Source: Oxalobacteraceae bacterium UBA6018
GTDB lineage: Bacteria > Pseudomonadota > Gammaproteobacteria > Burkholderiales > Burkholderiaceae_D
Assembly (NCBI GenBank): GCA_002428015.1
Contig: DIZW01000063.1
Location: 1 to 38,273 of the forward strand
DNA: 38,273 nt
Reading direction: 5' to 3'
In this document: in pieces, positions 23,392 through 33,626 of the stretch
Numbering within the stretch: the first letter of the stretch is position 1
How the letters are laid out: every line of letters begins with the position of its first letter
Program-made: the position numbers and the translations under genes
Notes under the pieces: generated by a model
The model's database searches: none
What the model was told of the DNA's origin: nothing
What the model saw: the letters and a program-made list of their open reading frames with translations, nothing else

Positions 23392-24324
23392 TCAATCGAT
23401 CTCGGCCAGCGCTTTCACGTGCGCGACCACGCTGCGCCCCAGCGCGGACAGGTTGTAGCCGCCCTCGAGGCAGCTGACGATGCGCCCGCCCGCGTACAGC
23501 CGGGCCACGTCCATCACCTGGCGGGTGATCCAGGCGTAGTCGGCCTCGACCAGCGCCAGGCCGCCCATGTCGTCCTCGCGGTGGGCGTCGAAGCCGGCCG
23601 AGATGAAGATCATCTGCGGCTCGAACGCGTGCAGCGCCGGCAGCCAGAAGTCGCGCACCAGCTGGCGCACCACGTCGCCCTTGCTGCGCGCCGCCACCGG
23701 AATGTTGACGCAGGTGGGCGTGACCGGCTCGGGCTCGGTGTAGGGGTAGAGCGGATGCTGGAAGAAGCTGGCCATGAGCACGCGCGGGTCGCCGTGGAAG
23801 GACTCGGCGGTGCCGTTGCCGTGATGGACGTCGAAGTCGATGATGGCCACGCGCTCCAGGCCGCCCACGTCGAGCGCGTGGCGGGCCGCGATGGCCACGT
23901 TGTTGAACAGGCAAAAGCCCATCGACTCGCCGGGGCAGGCGTGGTGGCCGGGCGGGCGGATGGCGCAGAAGGCGTTGTCGATCTCGCCGGCCAGCACGGC
24001 GTCGGTGGCGGCCAGGGCGGCCCCGGCCGCGCCCAGCGCCGCCTTGTAGCTGTAGGTGCACAGCAGGGTGTCGCTGTCGAGCGGGAACAGTTCGCCGACC
24101 TCGCGCGGAATGTTGTCGCGCACCCGAGCGATGGCCGCGGCGCTGTGGTTGCGCGCGATGTCGGACACGTCCGCCGCGCCGGCCTGGCGCCGCTCGATCA
24201 GGCCGTCCAGGCGCGCCAGGATCAGCTGGTCCTCGATCGCCTGCAGGCGCGCCGGCGCCTCGGGGTGCCACTCGCCCATGTCGTGCCGGATGCAGTCCGG
24301 GTGGTTGAAAATCGCTGTGCTCAT
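23392..24324 (-). CDS. HDAC-like (class II) deacetylase family protein
   Basis: This 310-residue zinc hydrolase has the arginase/deacetylase fold. RPPGHHACPGESMGFCLFNN holds the tandem histidines (127-128) that activate water. IIDFDVHHGNGT supplies zinc ligands Asp165 and His167, and SAGFDAHREDDMGGL supplies Asp246. The C-terminal SCLEGGYNL is the conserved glycine-rich loop. Bacterial members act on acetylpolyamines, acetylated lysines or small amides; the substrate here cannot be told. The ATG at MSTAIFNHPDC agrees with the family start. It is divergent from moxR with 168 bp between them. Confidence 0.93.
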   Translation of the reverse strand: MSTAIFNHPDCIRHDMGEWHPEAPARLQAIEDQLILARLDGLIERRQAGAADVSDIARNHSAAAIARVRDNIPREVGELFPLDSDTLLCTYSYKAALGAAGAALAATDAVLAGEIDNAFCAIRPPGHHACPGESMGFCLFNNVAIAARHALDVGGLERVAIIDFDVHHGNGTAESFHGDPRVLMASFFQHPLYPYTEPEPVTPTCVNIPVAARSKGDVVRQLVRDFWLPALHAFEPQMIFISAGFDAHREDDMGGLALVEADYAWITRQVMDVARLYAGGRIVSCLEGGYNLSALGRSVVAHVKALAEID

Positions 24325-24492
24325 GGTTGTACTGTCGGTTGTACTGTCGCTGGCGCCGTCATCACGAGATCATCAATGTTGCACGGGCCGTGAAGGTTTC
24401 GCATAGAATCGTCGGAACGGTTAACCGCTAATCTACCATGTCGCAACGCGCGCCGTCAGGGTCCGCCGGTTCGCATAGAAAAAAAGATCACC

Positions 24493-25413
<921 letters not shown>

Positions 25414-25420
25414 GCCAGCG

Positions 25421-26419
25421 ATGCCCGCCGCGCTCATCGGCCGCATCCGGCGCCGCGCCGACACCTGGCTGTTCCGCACCCACGTGGCCGATCCGGGCGA
25501 GGTGCAGCTGACCCAGCGCCGGGTGTTCATCCTGCCCACCCGCGCCGGCCTGGCCTTCGCGGCGCTGCTGCTCATCTTGCTGATCGGCTCGATCAACTAC
25601 AACCTCGGCCTGGGCTTCGCATTGACCTTCACCCTGGGCACCTGCGCGGTGGCCGACATGTACCTTACCTACCGCAACCTGGTGCGCCTGCACCTGCGTC
25701 CGGTGCGCGCCCAGCCGGTGTTCGCCGGCGAGGACGCCGCCTTCGAACTGCAGCTGGTCAACCGCACCCGCGGCGACCGCTACGCCATCTGGATCGACTT
25801 CATCGATGCCGGCCAGGCGCGTCACGTGGCCGACGTGGCGGCCGCGGCCAGCGCCACGGTGACACTGTCGGCGCCCAGCGTGGAGCGGGGCTACCTGGCG
25901 GCGCCGCGGGTGCGCCTGCACACCCGCTTTCCGCTCGGCCTGTTCAACGCGTGGAGCTACTGGCAGCCGGACCTGCGCGCGCTGGTCTACCCCTTCCCGG
26001 AGACGGCGGCGCCGCCGCTGCCGGCCCAGGTCGGGGCCAGCGACGACGGCGGCGGCCACGCCGGCCAGGAGGACTTCGCCGGCATCCGCAGCTACCAGCC
26101 GGGCGACGCCATGCGGCGCCTGGCCTGGCGCCAGATCGCCCGCCTCGACCCGGCCCTGGGCGGGCAGCTGGTGACCAAGCATTTCGAGGGCGGCGCACCG
26201 CACCAGCTGGTGCTCGACTTCGCCGCCCTGCCGGCCATCATGGACCTGGAGCTGCGCCTGTCGCGCATGACGCGCTGGGTGCTCGAGGCCGAGCAGCGCG
26301 CCCTGCCCTACGGCTTTCGCATCGGCGCGCTGGCGTTCGCACCGGCCTGCGGCGCGGCGCACCAGGCGGCCTGCCTGCGCGCGCTGGCCTTGCACGGCAT
26401 CGCCGCGGAGGCGCCATGA
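25421..26419 (+). CDS. DUF58 domain membrane protein
   Basis: This 332-residue protein has two adjacent transmembrane helices (about 42-78: AGLAFAALLLILLIGSINYN and LGLGFALTFTLGTCAVADMY). It continues with a beta-rich region and then the DUF58 signature, GQEDFAGIRSYQPGDAMRRL and AWRQIARL. Its start is 7 bp after moxR, and its stop overlaps the ATG of the next gene (ATGA). In the common moxR-DUF58-tgpA arrangement the three are thought to form a membrane-linked assembly system, but the substrate is not known. Confidence 0.92.
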   Translation: MPAALIGRIRRRADTWLFRTHVADPGEVQLTQRRVFILPTRAGLAFAALLLILLIGSINYNLGLGFALTFTLGTCAVADMYLTYRNLVRLHLRPVRAQPVFAGEDAAFELQLVNRTRGDRYAIWIDFIDAGQARHVADVAAAASATVTLSAPSVERGYLAAPRVRLHTRFPLGLFNAWSYWQPDLRALVYPFPETAAPPLPAQVGASDDGGGHAGQEDFAGIRSYQPGDAMRRLAWRQIARLDPALGGQLVTKHFEGGAPHQLVLDFAALPAIMDLELRLSRMTRWVLEAEQRALPYGFRIGALAFAPACGAAHQAACLRALALHGIAAEAP

Positions 26420-28452
26420 CGGTCCCCGTCACGCCGGCGCCGGCGTCCGCGCCGCCACGCCCGCGCTGGGCGCGCGCGCTGCAGGCGCTCCCGCGCGACA
26501 AATCCGACACCCTGCTGCTGCTGGGCGCGGCCCTGCTGGTGCTGGCGCCGCACATGGCGCACCTGCCGGCCTGGACCTCGCTGGTGTGCGGCGCCACCCT
26601 GCTGTGGCGCGCCGCGATCACCCTGCGCGGCACCCGCATGCCGCCGGCCTGGCTGCTGCTGCCGGTGTCGGTGGCGGCCATGGGCGGCGTGCTGGCCAGC
26701 TTCCACACCCTGCTCGGGCGCGACGCCGGGGTGGCCATGCTGGTGCTGCTGGTGGCCTTCAAGATGCTCGAAATGCACGCGCGGCGCGACCTGTTCGTGG
26801 TGGTCTTCCTGTGCTTCTTCCTGGTGCTGACCAACTTCTTCTACTCGCAGAGCATCGGCACGGCGCTGTTGATGGTGGCCTCGATCGTGGCGCTGCTATG
26901 CGCCCAGCTGACGTTCCAGTTCACCGGCGCGGTCCCGTCGCTGGCCAGGCGGCTGGGCATGAGCGTGCGCATCCTCGCCATGGCCGCGCCGCTGGCGCTG
27001 CTGCTGCTGTTCGGATTCCCGCGTATCCAGGGGCCCTTGTGGGGCATGCCAGGCGACGCCAACGGCGGACGCAGCGGCCTGTCGGACAGCATGTCGCCGG
27101 GTAACCTGTCCAGCCTGGCGCAGTCGGACCAGGTCGCGTTCCGGGTCAAGTTCATCGACCCGGCGCCGCCGCCGGCCAAGCTGTACTGGCGCGGCGTGGT
27201 GCTGGGCGACTTCGACGGGCGCACCTGGACCCAGGTGCACCCGGTCGCCAAGGCCAACCCGCACGTGGCGATCACGGTGCGCGGCGCGCGCATCCGCCAC
27301 CAGGTGACGCTGGAAGGGTCGAGCAACCGCTGGCTGTTCGCGCTCGAGATGCCGGAGCAGCTGCCGAACGTGGCCGGCAATCCGAGCACGGTGTCGTCCG
27401 AACTGGAACTGACCGCGGCCAATCCGATCGAGCAGACGGTGCGCTACGAGGTCGCGTCCTACCCCGACTTCAGCCTCGACGCCGGCCCGGTGCTGGAGGA
27501 CGCGGCGCGCTGGCTGACCTTGCCGCGCGGGTTCAATCCGCTGGCGCGCCAGGCCGGCCTGGCGCTGCTGCGGGCGCACGCGCCGGTGGACCGGGTGCGC
27601 GCCGTGCTGGGGCAATTCGCCCACGGCGGCTATGTCTACACGCTCGAGCCGCCGCTGCTGGGGCGCGACGCGGTCGATGAATTCCTGTACGGTAGCCGCG
27701 CCGGCTTCTGCGAGCATTACGCGGGCGCCTTCGTGTTCCTGATGCGCGCGGCCGGGGTGCCGGCGCGGGTGGTGACCGGCTACCAGGGCGGCGAAGTGAA
27801 TCCGGTGGACGGCGTCATGACGGTGCGCCAGTCGGACGCCCATGCCTGGGCCGAGGTATGGCTGGGCGGGCGCGGCTGGCTGCGCATCGACCCCACCGCC
27901 GCGGTGTCGCCGGCGCGCGTGCTGCAGGGCGCGCGGGCGCTGCCGCGGCGCGAGCCGTTCGGCCTGCGCCAACTGGGCCAGCTGATCGATTTCGGCGGCA
28001 CCGGCGCCGGCTGGGCCGCGCAGCTGCGCAACCGCATCGGCGCCATCAACAACGGCTGGAACCAGTGGGTGCTGGACTATACGCCGCAGCGCCAGCGCGG
28101 CCTGCTGGACGCGGCCGGCGCCGCCCTTCTGCACTGGCGCAACGCGGGGGCGCTGGCGCTGCTGGCGCTAGTGTTGTTTCTAGCGCGCGCGCGGCGGCGG
28201 CGGCGCGAAACCGACCCCATCGATGCGCTATACTCGGCACTGTGCCTGCGGATGAGCCGAAGCGGTGTTGAGCGCGCCCGCGACGAGGGGCCCAGCGCCT
28301 ATGCCGCGCGCTTGGACGGCGCGCTCCTCGCGCCCGAAAAGAAGGCCGCGGCCGCGCGCTTCCTGGCGCTCTACAGCGCCTACAAATATGCCGCCCGGGC
28401 GCCCGACCCACGCCTGGCCGCCACCCTGAAACGGTTGTTATCCGAGTCTTAA
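26416..28452 (+). CDS. tgpA: TgpA-type transglutaminase-like membrane protein
   Basis: This 678-residue protein has an N-terminal block of about six transmembrane helices (residues about 30-210). A large periplasmic transglutaminase-like domain follows, and a last helix (about 575-595) precedes a cytoplasmic tail with a DUF4129-like end. The triad is Cys432 in SRAGFCEHYAGAF, His476 in SDAHAWAEVW and Asp492 in RIDPTAAV. The start ATG overlaps the DUF58 stop codon; an open frame extending further upstream is another reading of the DUF58 gene and is not used. In Pseudomonas aeruginosa TgpA is essential. The gene ends TAATG, sharing a base with mltB. Confidence 0.95.
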   Translation: MTVPVTPAPASAPPRPRWARALQALPRDKSDTLLLLGAALLVLAPHMAHLPAWTSLVCGATLLWRAAITLRGTRMPPAWLLLPVSVAAMGGVLASFHTLLGRDAGVAMLVLLVAFKMLEMHARRDLFVVVFLCFFLVLTNFFYSQSIGTALLMVASIVALLCAQLTFQFTGAVPSLARRLGMSVRILAMAAPLALLLLFGFPRIQGPLWGMPGDANGGRSGLSDSMSPGNLSSLAQSDQVAFRVKFIDPAPPPAKLYWRGVVLGDFDGRTWTQVHPVAKANPHVAITVRGARIRHQVTLEGSSNRWLFALEMPEQLPNVAGNPSTVSSELELTAANPIEQTVRYEVASYPDFSLDAGPVLEDAARWLTLPRGFNPLARQAGLALLRAHAPVDRVRAVLGQFAHGGYVYTLEPPLLGRDAVDEFLYGSRAGFCEHYAGAFVFLMRAAGVPARVVTGYQGGEVNPVDGVMTVRQSDAHAWAEVWLGGRGWLRIDPTAAVSPARVLQGARALPRREPFGLRQLGQLIDFGGTGAGWAAQLRNRIGAINNGWNQWVLDYTPQRQRGLLDAAGAALLHWRNAGALALLALVLFLARARRRRRETDPIDALYSALCLRMSRSGVERARDEGPSAYAARLDGALLAPEKKAAAARFLALYSAYKYAARAPDPRLAATLKRLLSES

Positions 28453-29660
28453 TGAAATTACTGCATCCTGTATTGCTCGCGCTGGCGCTGTGCGCCGGCG
28501 CCGGCAGCTGCGCCGCCGCCAAGCCGGCCGCGTCCAAAGCCCGCACCGCCCACGCCAAGAAAACCGCGCCCCACCCGGGTCCCGCCGCCGCACGCCATGG
28601 GGTCAAGGCGCGCGCCCACGCCAAGGCCACCAAGGCCGCCGCGCGCCACGCCTATCACCATGTCGAGCCGAAGGTCGACTACGAGGGCCAGCAGGTCGAC
28701 TTCACGCAATGGAGCGCGGTCACCGCGTTCGCCGACGAGGTCGCGCTGCGCCACGGCTTCGTGCGCACCGAGCTGGAGGCGCTGTTCGCCCAGGTCCACT
28801 ATGTCGATTCGGCGGTCCAGCTGGTCAAGCCTGCGCCGCCGGGCAAGCCGAAGAACTGGCAAGCCTACCGCGAGCTGACCATCGAGCCGGTGCGGGTGGG
28901 CGCCGGCGTCAAGTTCTGGAACGAGAACGCGGCCACCCTGGCGCGCGCCGAAGCCGAGTACGGCGTGCCGGCCGAGATCGTCGCCGGCATCATCGGCGTG
29001 GAGACGGTCTACGGCCGCAACACCGGGCGCTTCCGCGTGCTGGACGTGCTCACCACCCTGGCCTTCGCCTATCCGGACACACCCAACCGGGCCGAGCGCA
29101 TGGCCTTCTTCCGCGACGAACTGGAGAACACGCTGGTGCTGGCGCGCCAGAACCACGTCGACCCGCTGACCATGCTGGGCTCGTTCGCGGGCGCGGTCGG
29201 CATGCCGCAGTTCATGCCCGGCAGCGTGCTGGCCTACGGCGTCGACTACGACCACGACGGCGTGATCGACCTGCGCAACTCGGCCGCCGACGCGATCGGC
29301 AGCGTGGCCAACTTCCTGGTGCAGCACGGCTGGCAGCGCCAGGAGACCGGCCCCCTGGTCTACCCGGCCCATGTGTCGCCCAGCCGGGCCTGGGAACGCT
29401 TTCTGAACCAGGGGCTGTCGGCCCGCTTCACGGCGCGCGCGTTGAACGACGCGGGCGTGGTCACCGACGCGGCGCCGGCGCCGGACCTGCTGTTCGGCCT
29501 GGTCGACCTGCAGAACGGCGCCGATCCCACCGATTACTGGCTGGCAAACGATAATTTCTTCGCAATCACGCAATACAACCGCAGTTATTTCTATGCCATG
29601 GCGGTGATCGAGCTGGGCCACGCGGTGAAGGTGGCGCGGGCCGAGGCGCCTGCCGCATGA
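28452..29660 (+). CDS. mltB: Lytic murein transglycosylase B family (MltB)
   Basis: This 402-residue enzyme has a signal sequence (MKLLHPVLLALALCAGAGSC; the Cys is a weak lipobox). A long basic Ala/Lys/His-rich linker (about 23-70) could bind the cell wall. The SLT_2 catalytic domain has Glu184 in GIIGVETVYGRNTG, plus TLAFAYPDTPNRAE, FAGAVGMPQFMPGS, DYDHDGVIDL, VANFLVQHGW and NNF-type ITQYNRSYFYAMAV. It cleaves the MurNAc-GlcNAc bond with 1,6-anhydro product formation. The ATG overlaps the TgpA stop codon (TAATG). Its place in a MoxR/DUF58/TgpA operon ties that system to peptidoglycan remodelling in this lineage. Confidence 0.93.
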   Translation: MKLLHPVLLALALCAGAGSCAAAKPAASKARTAHAKKTAPHPGPAAARHGVKARAHAKATKAAARHAYHHVEPKVDYEGQQVDFTQWSAVTAFADEVALRHGFVRTELEALFAQVHYVDSAVQLVKPAPPGKPKNWQAYRELTIEPVRVGAGVKFWNENAATLARAEAEYGVPAEIVAGIIGVETVYGRNTGRFRVLDVLTTLAFAYPDTPNRAERMAFFRDELENTLVLARQNHVDPLTMLGSFAGAVGMPQFMPGSVLAYGVDYDHDGVIDLRNSAADAIGSVANFLVQHGWQRQETGPLVYPAHVSPSRAWERFLNQGLSARFTARALNDAGVVTDAAPAPDLLFGLVDLQNGADPTDYWLANDNFFAITQYNRSYFYAMAVIELGHAVKVARAEAPAA

Positions 29661-29739
29661 CCCTTATCGCCGGGGAAACTTTGTAAAGAAGTGTAACCAT
29701 ATTTATTGCAAATCGGCGTCATCGGCGCCGTGCTGCGCG

Positions 29740-29760
29740 GCATACTCCCGGGGAGTATGC
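29740..29760. repeat. 21-bp near-perfect palindrome downstream of mltB
   Basis: GCATACTCCC, a central G, and GGGAGTATGC form a 10-bp perfect inverted repeat. A shortened echo (CTACTCCCCGGG) follows at about 29764. It may be a protein-binding site or a transcript-end hairpin; there is no T-run. Confidence 0.8.
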
Positions 29761-29887
29761 CGGCCTACTCCCCGGGTGCGCATGGGAAAGTACCTACGCT
29801 CACCATACCCCTCAAACTGTTGCTAATTTGTCAGTACTTAGCGGAATTGTGCGGCATGGCCATTTGAATTGCCTTACAATTAATTTT

Positions 29888-29925
29888 TCTCATAAAACAA
29901 TTATTTTCCTGGTGGTTTTATGAGA
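29888..29925. repeat. 11-bp inverted repeat with 16-nt loop
   Basis: TCTCATAAAAC at 29888-29898 pairs perfectly with GTTTTATGAGA at 29915-29925. It lies in the A+T-rich leader 215 bp before the HTH gene and has no adjacent T-run on either strand. An operator or RNA structure is possible. Confidence 0.75.
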
Positions 29926-30140
29926 GAATTGCACTGCGGCCATGTTGCGTTCGGACAACACAAAGCGGTAATCCTTTTGTAATCTTATTGCTTTTGAGTA
30001 CTGGATTAGAAAAGGGTTGTACAATTGTGTATATTTTTTTAAAAGTCGTTACCCGGGAATAAGTTGCATGGACACGCGGGCGCCAGCCAATGAGCGCACA
30101 CGCCATGGCAGCACCACTCACAATAGGAATTTTTGACATC

Positions 30141-30470
30141 ATGACAAACCAAGTCGGCATTGATATGAACAGCGATTCGGACTCCGATGATCTGCTGCAA
30201 TATAACCCCAACAGATTGCTGGACACGCTGATCGAAAACTTGCGCCTCAAGAACGACGCCGCCCTGTCGCGCGCCCTTGAAGTGGCCCCGCCCGTGATCT
30301 CCAAGATCCGCCACCACCGCCTGCCGGTCGGCGCCTCGCTGCTGATCCGCATGCACGAAGTGAGCGACCTGTCGATCCGCGATCTGCGCTACCTCATGGG
30401 CGATCGCCGCAACAAGTTCCGCATCAGCGACAAGCAGTTCAAGCCGAAAGAAGGCGAACCACAGGCATAA
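30141..30470 (+). CDS. Small Cro/XRE-like helix-turn-helix protein
   Basis: This 109-residue protein has an acidic N-terminus (MNSDSDSDD after a short start). An HTH region follows (about 30-75): RLLDTLIENLRLKNDAALSR, ALEVAPPVISKIRHHRLPVG, ASLLIRMHEVSDLSIRDLR. The ISKIRHHRLPVG segment looks like the recognition helix and turn of a Cro/CI-like regulator, and the basic tail GDRRNKFRISDKQFKPKE could bind nucleic acid. Starts at 30090, 30141 and 30165 are possible; 30141 is preferred because AGGAA lies about 13 nt upstream, though that spacing is long. The protein looks conserved in Oxalobacteraceae by memory only. Its target is unknown. Confidence 0.75.
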   Translation: MTNQVGIDMNSDSDSDDLLQYNPNRLLDTLIENLRLKNDAALSRALEVAPPVISKIRHHRLPVGASLLIRMHEVSDLSIRDLRYLMGDRRNKFRISDKQFKPKEGEPQA

Positions 30471-30550
30471 GCCTGGGCCGCGCAGCACCTGGCCGCCCGC
30501 CGCGATGGGGGCGTCCCGGCTGCGCGGGCGTGCAATATCGGAAAGTCAAA

Positions 30551-30590
30551 CAAGCGCCGTGCCCTTCGCGATGAAGGTCCACGGCGCTTG
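30551..30590. terminator. Large hairpin between convergent HTH gene and cysM
   Basis: CAAGCGCCGTG (30551-30561) pairs with CACGGCGCTTG (30580-30590), and inside it CCTTC pairs with GAAGG. The hairpin sits between the two convergent 3' ends. It has no strong T-run, so termination is suggested by position and stability only. Confidence 0.5.
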
Positions 30591-30649
30591 TGCCATGCGC
30601 GCCCGGTTCACGCAGGGCACGCAGGGCGCGCGGCGCCGGGCTTAGGGTC

Positions 30650-31552
30650 TCAGGCCGGGAACACCCCGGTCGACAGGTAACGGTCGCCGCGGTCGCAGAC
30701 GACGAACACGATGGTGGCGTTCTCCACCGTTTGCGACACGCGCAGGGCGATCTCGCAGGCGCCGGCGGCGGAAATGCCGCAGAAGATGCCCTCCTCGGCC
30801 GCCATGCGGCGCGCCATCTGCTCGGCCGCGGCCTGCGACACGCTCTCGACCTGGTCGATGCGCGACTTGTCGAAAATCCGGGGCATGTAGGCTTCCGGCC
30901 ACTTGCGGATGCCGGGAATCTGCGAGCCTTCCTCCGGCTGCGCGCCGACAATCTGGATCGCCGGATTCTTTTCCTTGAGATAGTGCGACACGCCCATGAT
31001 GGTGCCGGTGGTGCCCATGGCGCTGACGAAATGGGTGACTTGGCCGCCGGTGTCGCGCCAGATCTCGGGACCGGTTGTTTCGTAGTGGGCGCGCGGATTG
31101 TCCTGGTTGCCGAACTGGTCGAGGATGATGCCCTTGCCGTCGCGTTGCATCTGCTCGGCCAGGTCGCGCGCATACTCCATGCCGCCGGTCTTGGGCGTGA
31201 GGATGATCTGGGCGCCGTAGGCGGCCATGCTCTGGCGCCGCTCCACCGACAGATTGTCCGGCATGAGCAGCACCATCTTGTAGCCGCGCAGGCAGGCGGC
31301 CATCGCCAGCGCGATGCCGGTGTTGCCGCTGGTGGCCTCGATCAGAGTGTCGCCGGGCTTTATCTGGCCGCGCTGCTCGGCACCGCGCAACATCCACATG
31401 GCGGCCCTGTCCTTGACCGACCCGGCTGGATTGTTACCTTCCAGCTTGCCAAGAATGACGTTGTTGCGCGCCTCGGCATCGGCGCCGGGCACGCGCGTGA
31501 GGCGCACCAGCGGCGTGTTGCCGATAATATCTTCGATTGTCTTGTAGGCCAT
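30650..31552 (-). CDS. cysM: Cysteine synthase B (O-acetylserine sulfhydrylase)
   Basis: This 300-residue PLP enzyme makes cysteine from O-acetylserine and sulphide; the CysM type also accepts thiosulphate. It begins MAYKTIEDIIGNTPLVRL. PLP-lysine Lys47 lies in NNPAGSVKDRA, EATSGNTGIALA is the substrate-binding loop, and GTTGTIMGVSHYL holds the phosphate. The loop EGSQIPGIRKWPEAYMP and the overall length (about 300 rather than 320) favour CysM over CysK. The start is at 31552, with AAAGAG about 6 nt before it; the open frame continues upstream but has no family match there. Confidence 0.94.
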   Translation of the reverse strand: MAYKTIEDIIGNTPLVRLTRVPGADAEARNNVILGKLEGNNPAGSVKDRAAMWMLRGAEQRGQIKPGDTLIEATSGNTGIALAMAACLRGYKMVLLMPDNLSVERRQSMAAYGAQIILTPKTGGMEYARDLAEQMQRDGKGIILDQFGNQDNPRAHYETTGPEIWRDTGGQVTHFVSAMGTTGTIMGVSHYLKEKNPAIQIVGAQPEEGSQIPGIRKWPEAYMPRIFDKSRIDQVESVSQAAAEQMARRMAAEEGIFCGISAAGACEIALRVSQTVENATIVFVVCDRGDRYLSTGVFPA

Positions 31553-31836
31553 GTTAACTCTTTGCAGTTCGACAAAGTAGCATTCTAATCCACCCCGCAG
31601 CGGCGTGTATGCGCTCATGCAGGAAACGGCTTGAGGGCGCCGAAACACCTGGTGGCAGCCGCATGCCCCCCGGACGGCGAAAGTCTGACTAATACGCAAC
31701 AGTGCCAAAATAAAATTATTTCTGAAAACCTTGCCATGCCACAATACAATGAGATCCGGGACGAATGGCATCCAACGCGGCGCGCGCCCGTGGCCGCATC
31801 CGTCGACCGCCAACGCGTCCTTTGAATGGAGAAGGT

Positions 31837-33495
31837 ATGAATATCAGAAACTGGAAAATTGGCACGCGACTGGGGGGAGCGTTCGCTGTGCTGTTCGTTC
31901 TCATGGTGGGCTGTGTCTGGTTCGGCCTTGCCAGCCTGCGCTTGCTCAATTCAGGCACCACCACTATCGTCAACGACAACTATCCCAAGGCCGCGCTTGC
32001 CTATGAGGTCCTCGACATCGTCAATCGCAACGCTCGCGCCATGCGCAACATGTTGCTGTTGAAGGAAACGGAAGCGGTGAAGGAGCAGCTCGAGGTACTG
32101 CTCGACAACAAGAAGGAAAATGCGGCCAATTTCAAGAAATTGCAGACATTGGTCCAATCCGCCGACGAGAAGGCCCTGCTCGAGACTGTGCTCAATGCCA
32201 AGCAAGCCTACGGCAACGCGCAAAAGACCTTTCTTGAACTGGCCTCGGCCGGAAAGAACGAGGAAGCCACCGCCTGGTTGTTGAACCAGACGCGCGATAG
32301 CCAGCGCGCCTACTTCGCCTCGCTGCGGACCCTGATCCGGCACGAGGACGCCAGCCTGGTCGGCAGCGGCCAGCGCGCCGACCAGACCTATCAGTCGACG
32401 ATCAAGTGGATGCTGGGCCTGATGTGCCTGGCGCTGGCGACCGGCCTGGGCGTGGCCGTCGCGATCACGCGCTCCATCACCGCGCCGCTGCGGCGGGCGG
32501 TGGACATCGCGCGCACGGTGGCCACGGGCGACCTGAGCTCGACCATCGAAGTCCCATCGACGGACGAGACCGGCCTCCTGCTGCAGGCGCTCAAGGAAAT
32601 GAGCGACAGCCTGGCGCGCATCGTGGCCGAGGTCCGCGCCGGCGCCGACACGATCGCCACGGCGTCGGGCCAGATCGCCCACGGCAACCTGGATCTGTCA
32701 TCGCGCACGGAGGAGCAGGCCAGCACCCTGGAGGAGACGGCCTCGTCGATGGAGGAGTTGACGGCGACGGTCAACCAAAACGCGGACAACGCGCACCAGG
32801 CCAACCAGCTGGCCGTCACGGCGACGGACGTGGCAACCCGCGGCGGCGTCGTCGTCTCGCAGGTGGTCGGCACCATGGGGGCCATCAACGAGGCGTCGCG
32901 CAAGATCGTCGACATTATCGGGGTCATCGACGGCATCGCCTTCCAAACCAACATCCTCGCGCTTAACGCCGCGGTCGAGGCGGCGCGCGCCGGCGAACAG
33001 GGCCGTGGCTTTGCCGTCGTCGCCAGCGAGGTCAGGAACCTGGCCCAGCGCTCAGCGGCGGCAGCCAAGGAGATCAAGGGCTTGATCGGCGATTCGGTGG
33101 TCAAGGTAGAGGAAGGCAACGCGCTGGTGGATCAGGCAGGCTCAACTATGAGACTCATCGTCGACAGCATCAAGAGCGTGACCGACATCATGGCGGCGAT
33201 CGCGGCCGCCGGCGGCGAGCAAACGGCCGGCATCGGCCAGATCAACCAGGCCATCATGCAGATGGACACCGCGACCCAGCAGAATGCCTCGCTGGTGGAA
33301 GAGGCCGCCGCCGCCTCGCAGTCGCTGCAGGACCAGGCAGCCAGCCTGGCGCGTTCGGTCAGCATCTTCAAGCTCAACACCGCGCCGTCGGCCCGCGTGC
33401 TGGACTTGCGTCACGCCGGCGCGGCGCACGGCCGGCAGCTGGCGGTGCGCCGCACGGCCGCGCCGCCCGCCGTGGAGCGATGGGAGACGATGTGA
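31837..33495 (+). CDS. Methyl-accepting chemotaxis protein
   Basis: This 552-residue chemoreceptor has TM1 at about 12-33 and a four-helix-bundle periplasmic ligand domain (about 34-190). TM2 lies at about 191-211, followed by a HAMP domain (about 211-265) and a long coiled-coil signalling domain. The kinase-control tip is GIAFQTNILALNAAVEAARA, GEQGRGFAVVASEVRNLAQR. The adaptation helices carry Glu/Gln pairs such as SSRTEEQASTLEETASSMEE. The end, ERWETM, resembles the NWETF-type CheR/CheB tether but lacks the final aromatic residue. GGAG lies about 6 nt before the ATG. No other che genes are in the window. The ligand is unknown. Confidence 0.94.
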   Translation: MNIRNWKIGTRLGGAFAVLFVLMVGCVWFGLASLRLLNSGTTTIVNDNYPKAALAYEVLDIVNRNARAMRNMLLLKETEAVKEQLEVLLDNKKENAANFKKLQTLVQSADEKALLETVLNAKQAYGNAQKTFLELASAGKNEEATAWLLNQTRDSQRAYFASLRTLIRHEDASLVGSGQRADQTYQSTIKWMLGLMCLALATGLGVAVAITRSITAPLRRAVDIARTVATGDLSSTIEVPSTDETGLLLQALKEMSDSLARIVAEVRAGADTIATASGQIAHGNLDLSSRTEEQASTLEETASSMEELTATVNQNADNAHQANQLAVTATDVATRGGVVVSQVVGTMGAINEASRKIVDIIGVIDGIAFQTNILALNAAVEAARAGEQGRGFAVVASEVRNLAQRSAAAAKEIKGLIGDSVVKVEEGNALVDQAGSTMRLIVDSIKSVTDIMAAIAAAGGEQTAGIGQINQAIMQMDTATQQNASLVEEAAAASQSLQDQAASLARSVSIFKLNTAPSARVLDLRHAGAAHGRQLAVRRTAAPPAVERWETM

Positions 33496-33626
33496 TCGGG
33501 CCCCGCCGCGGCGGTTCGGCAACGTAGTATTCCGGTCCACCGCGCGCTGGGGGATGAGCGCGCGGCACTCGATGCGCGCTCGGCCTTGCTCAAGCCGGTA
33601 AGCGCTTGCGCGTCACCGCGCGCCTC

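Larger units (their letters stand above)
29661..30140. other. A+T-rich gene-free gap of 480 bp
   Basis: No gene is seen. The gap contains two strong inverted repeats (29740-29760 and 29888-29925, listed separately). From about 29800 to 30050 the base composition is far richer in A+T than its neighbours. TTGTACAA at 30017-30024 and a TTTTTTT run at about 30034-30040 lie upstream of the HTH gene. A promoter for that gene is likely here but cannot be fixed with confidence; a small RNA is possible. Confidence 0.55.
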
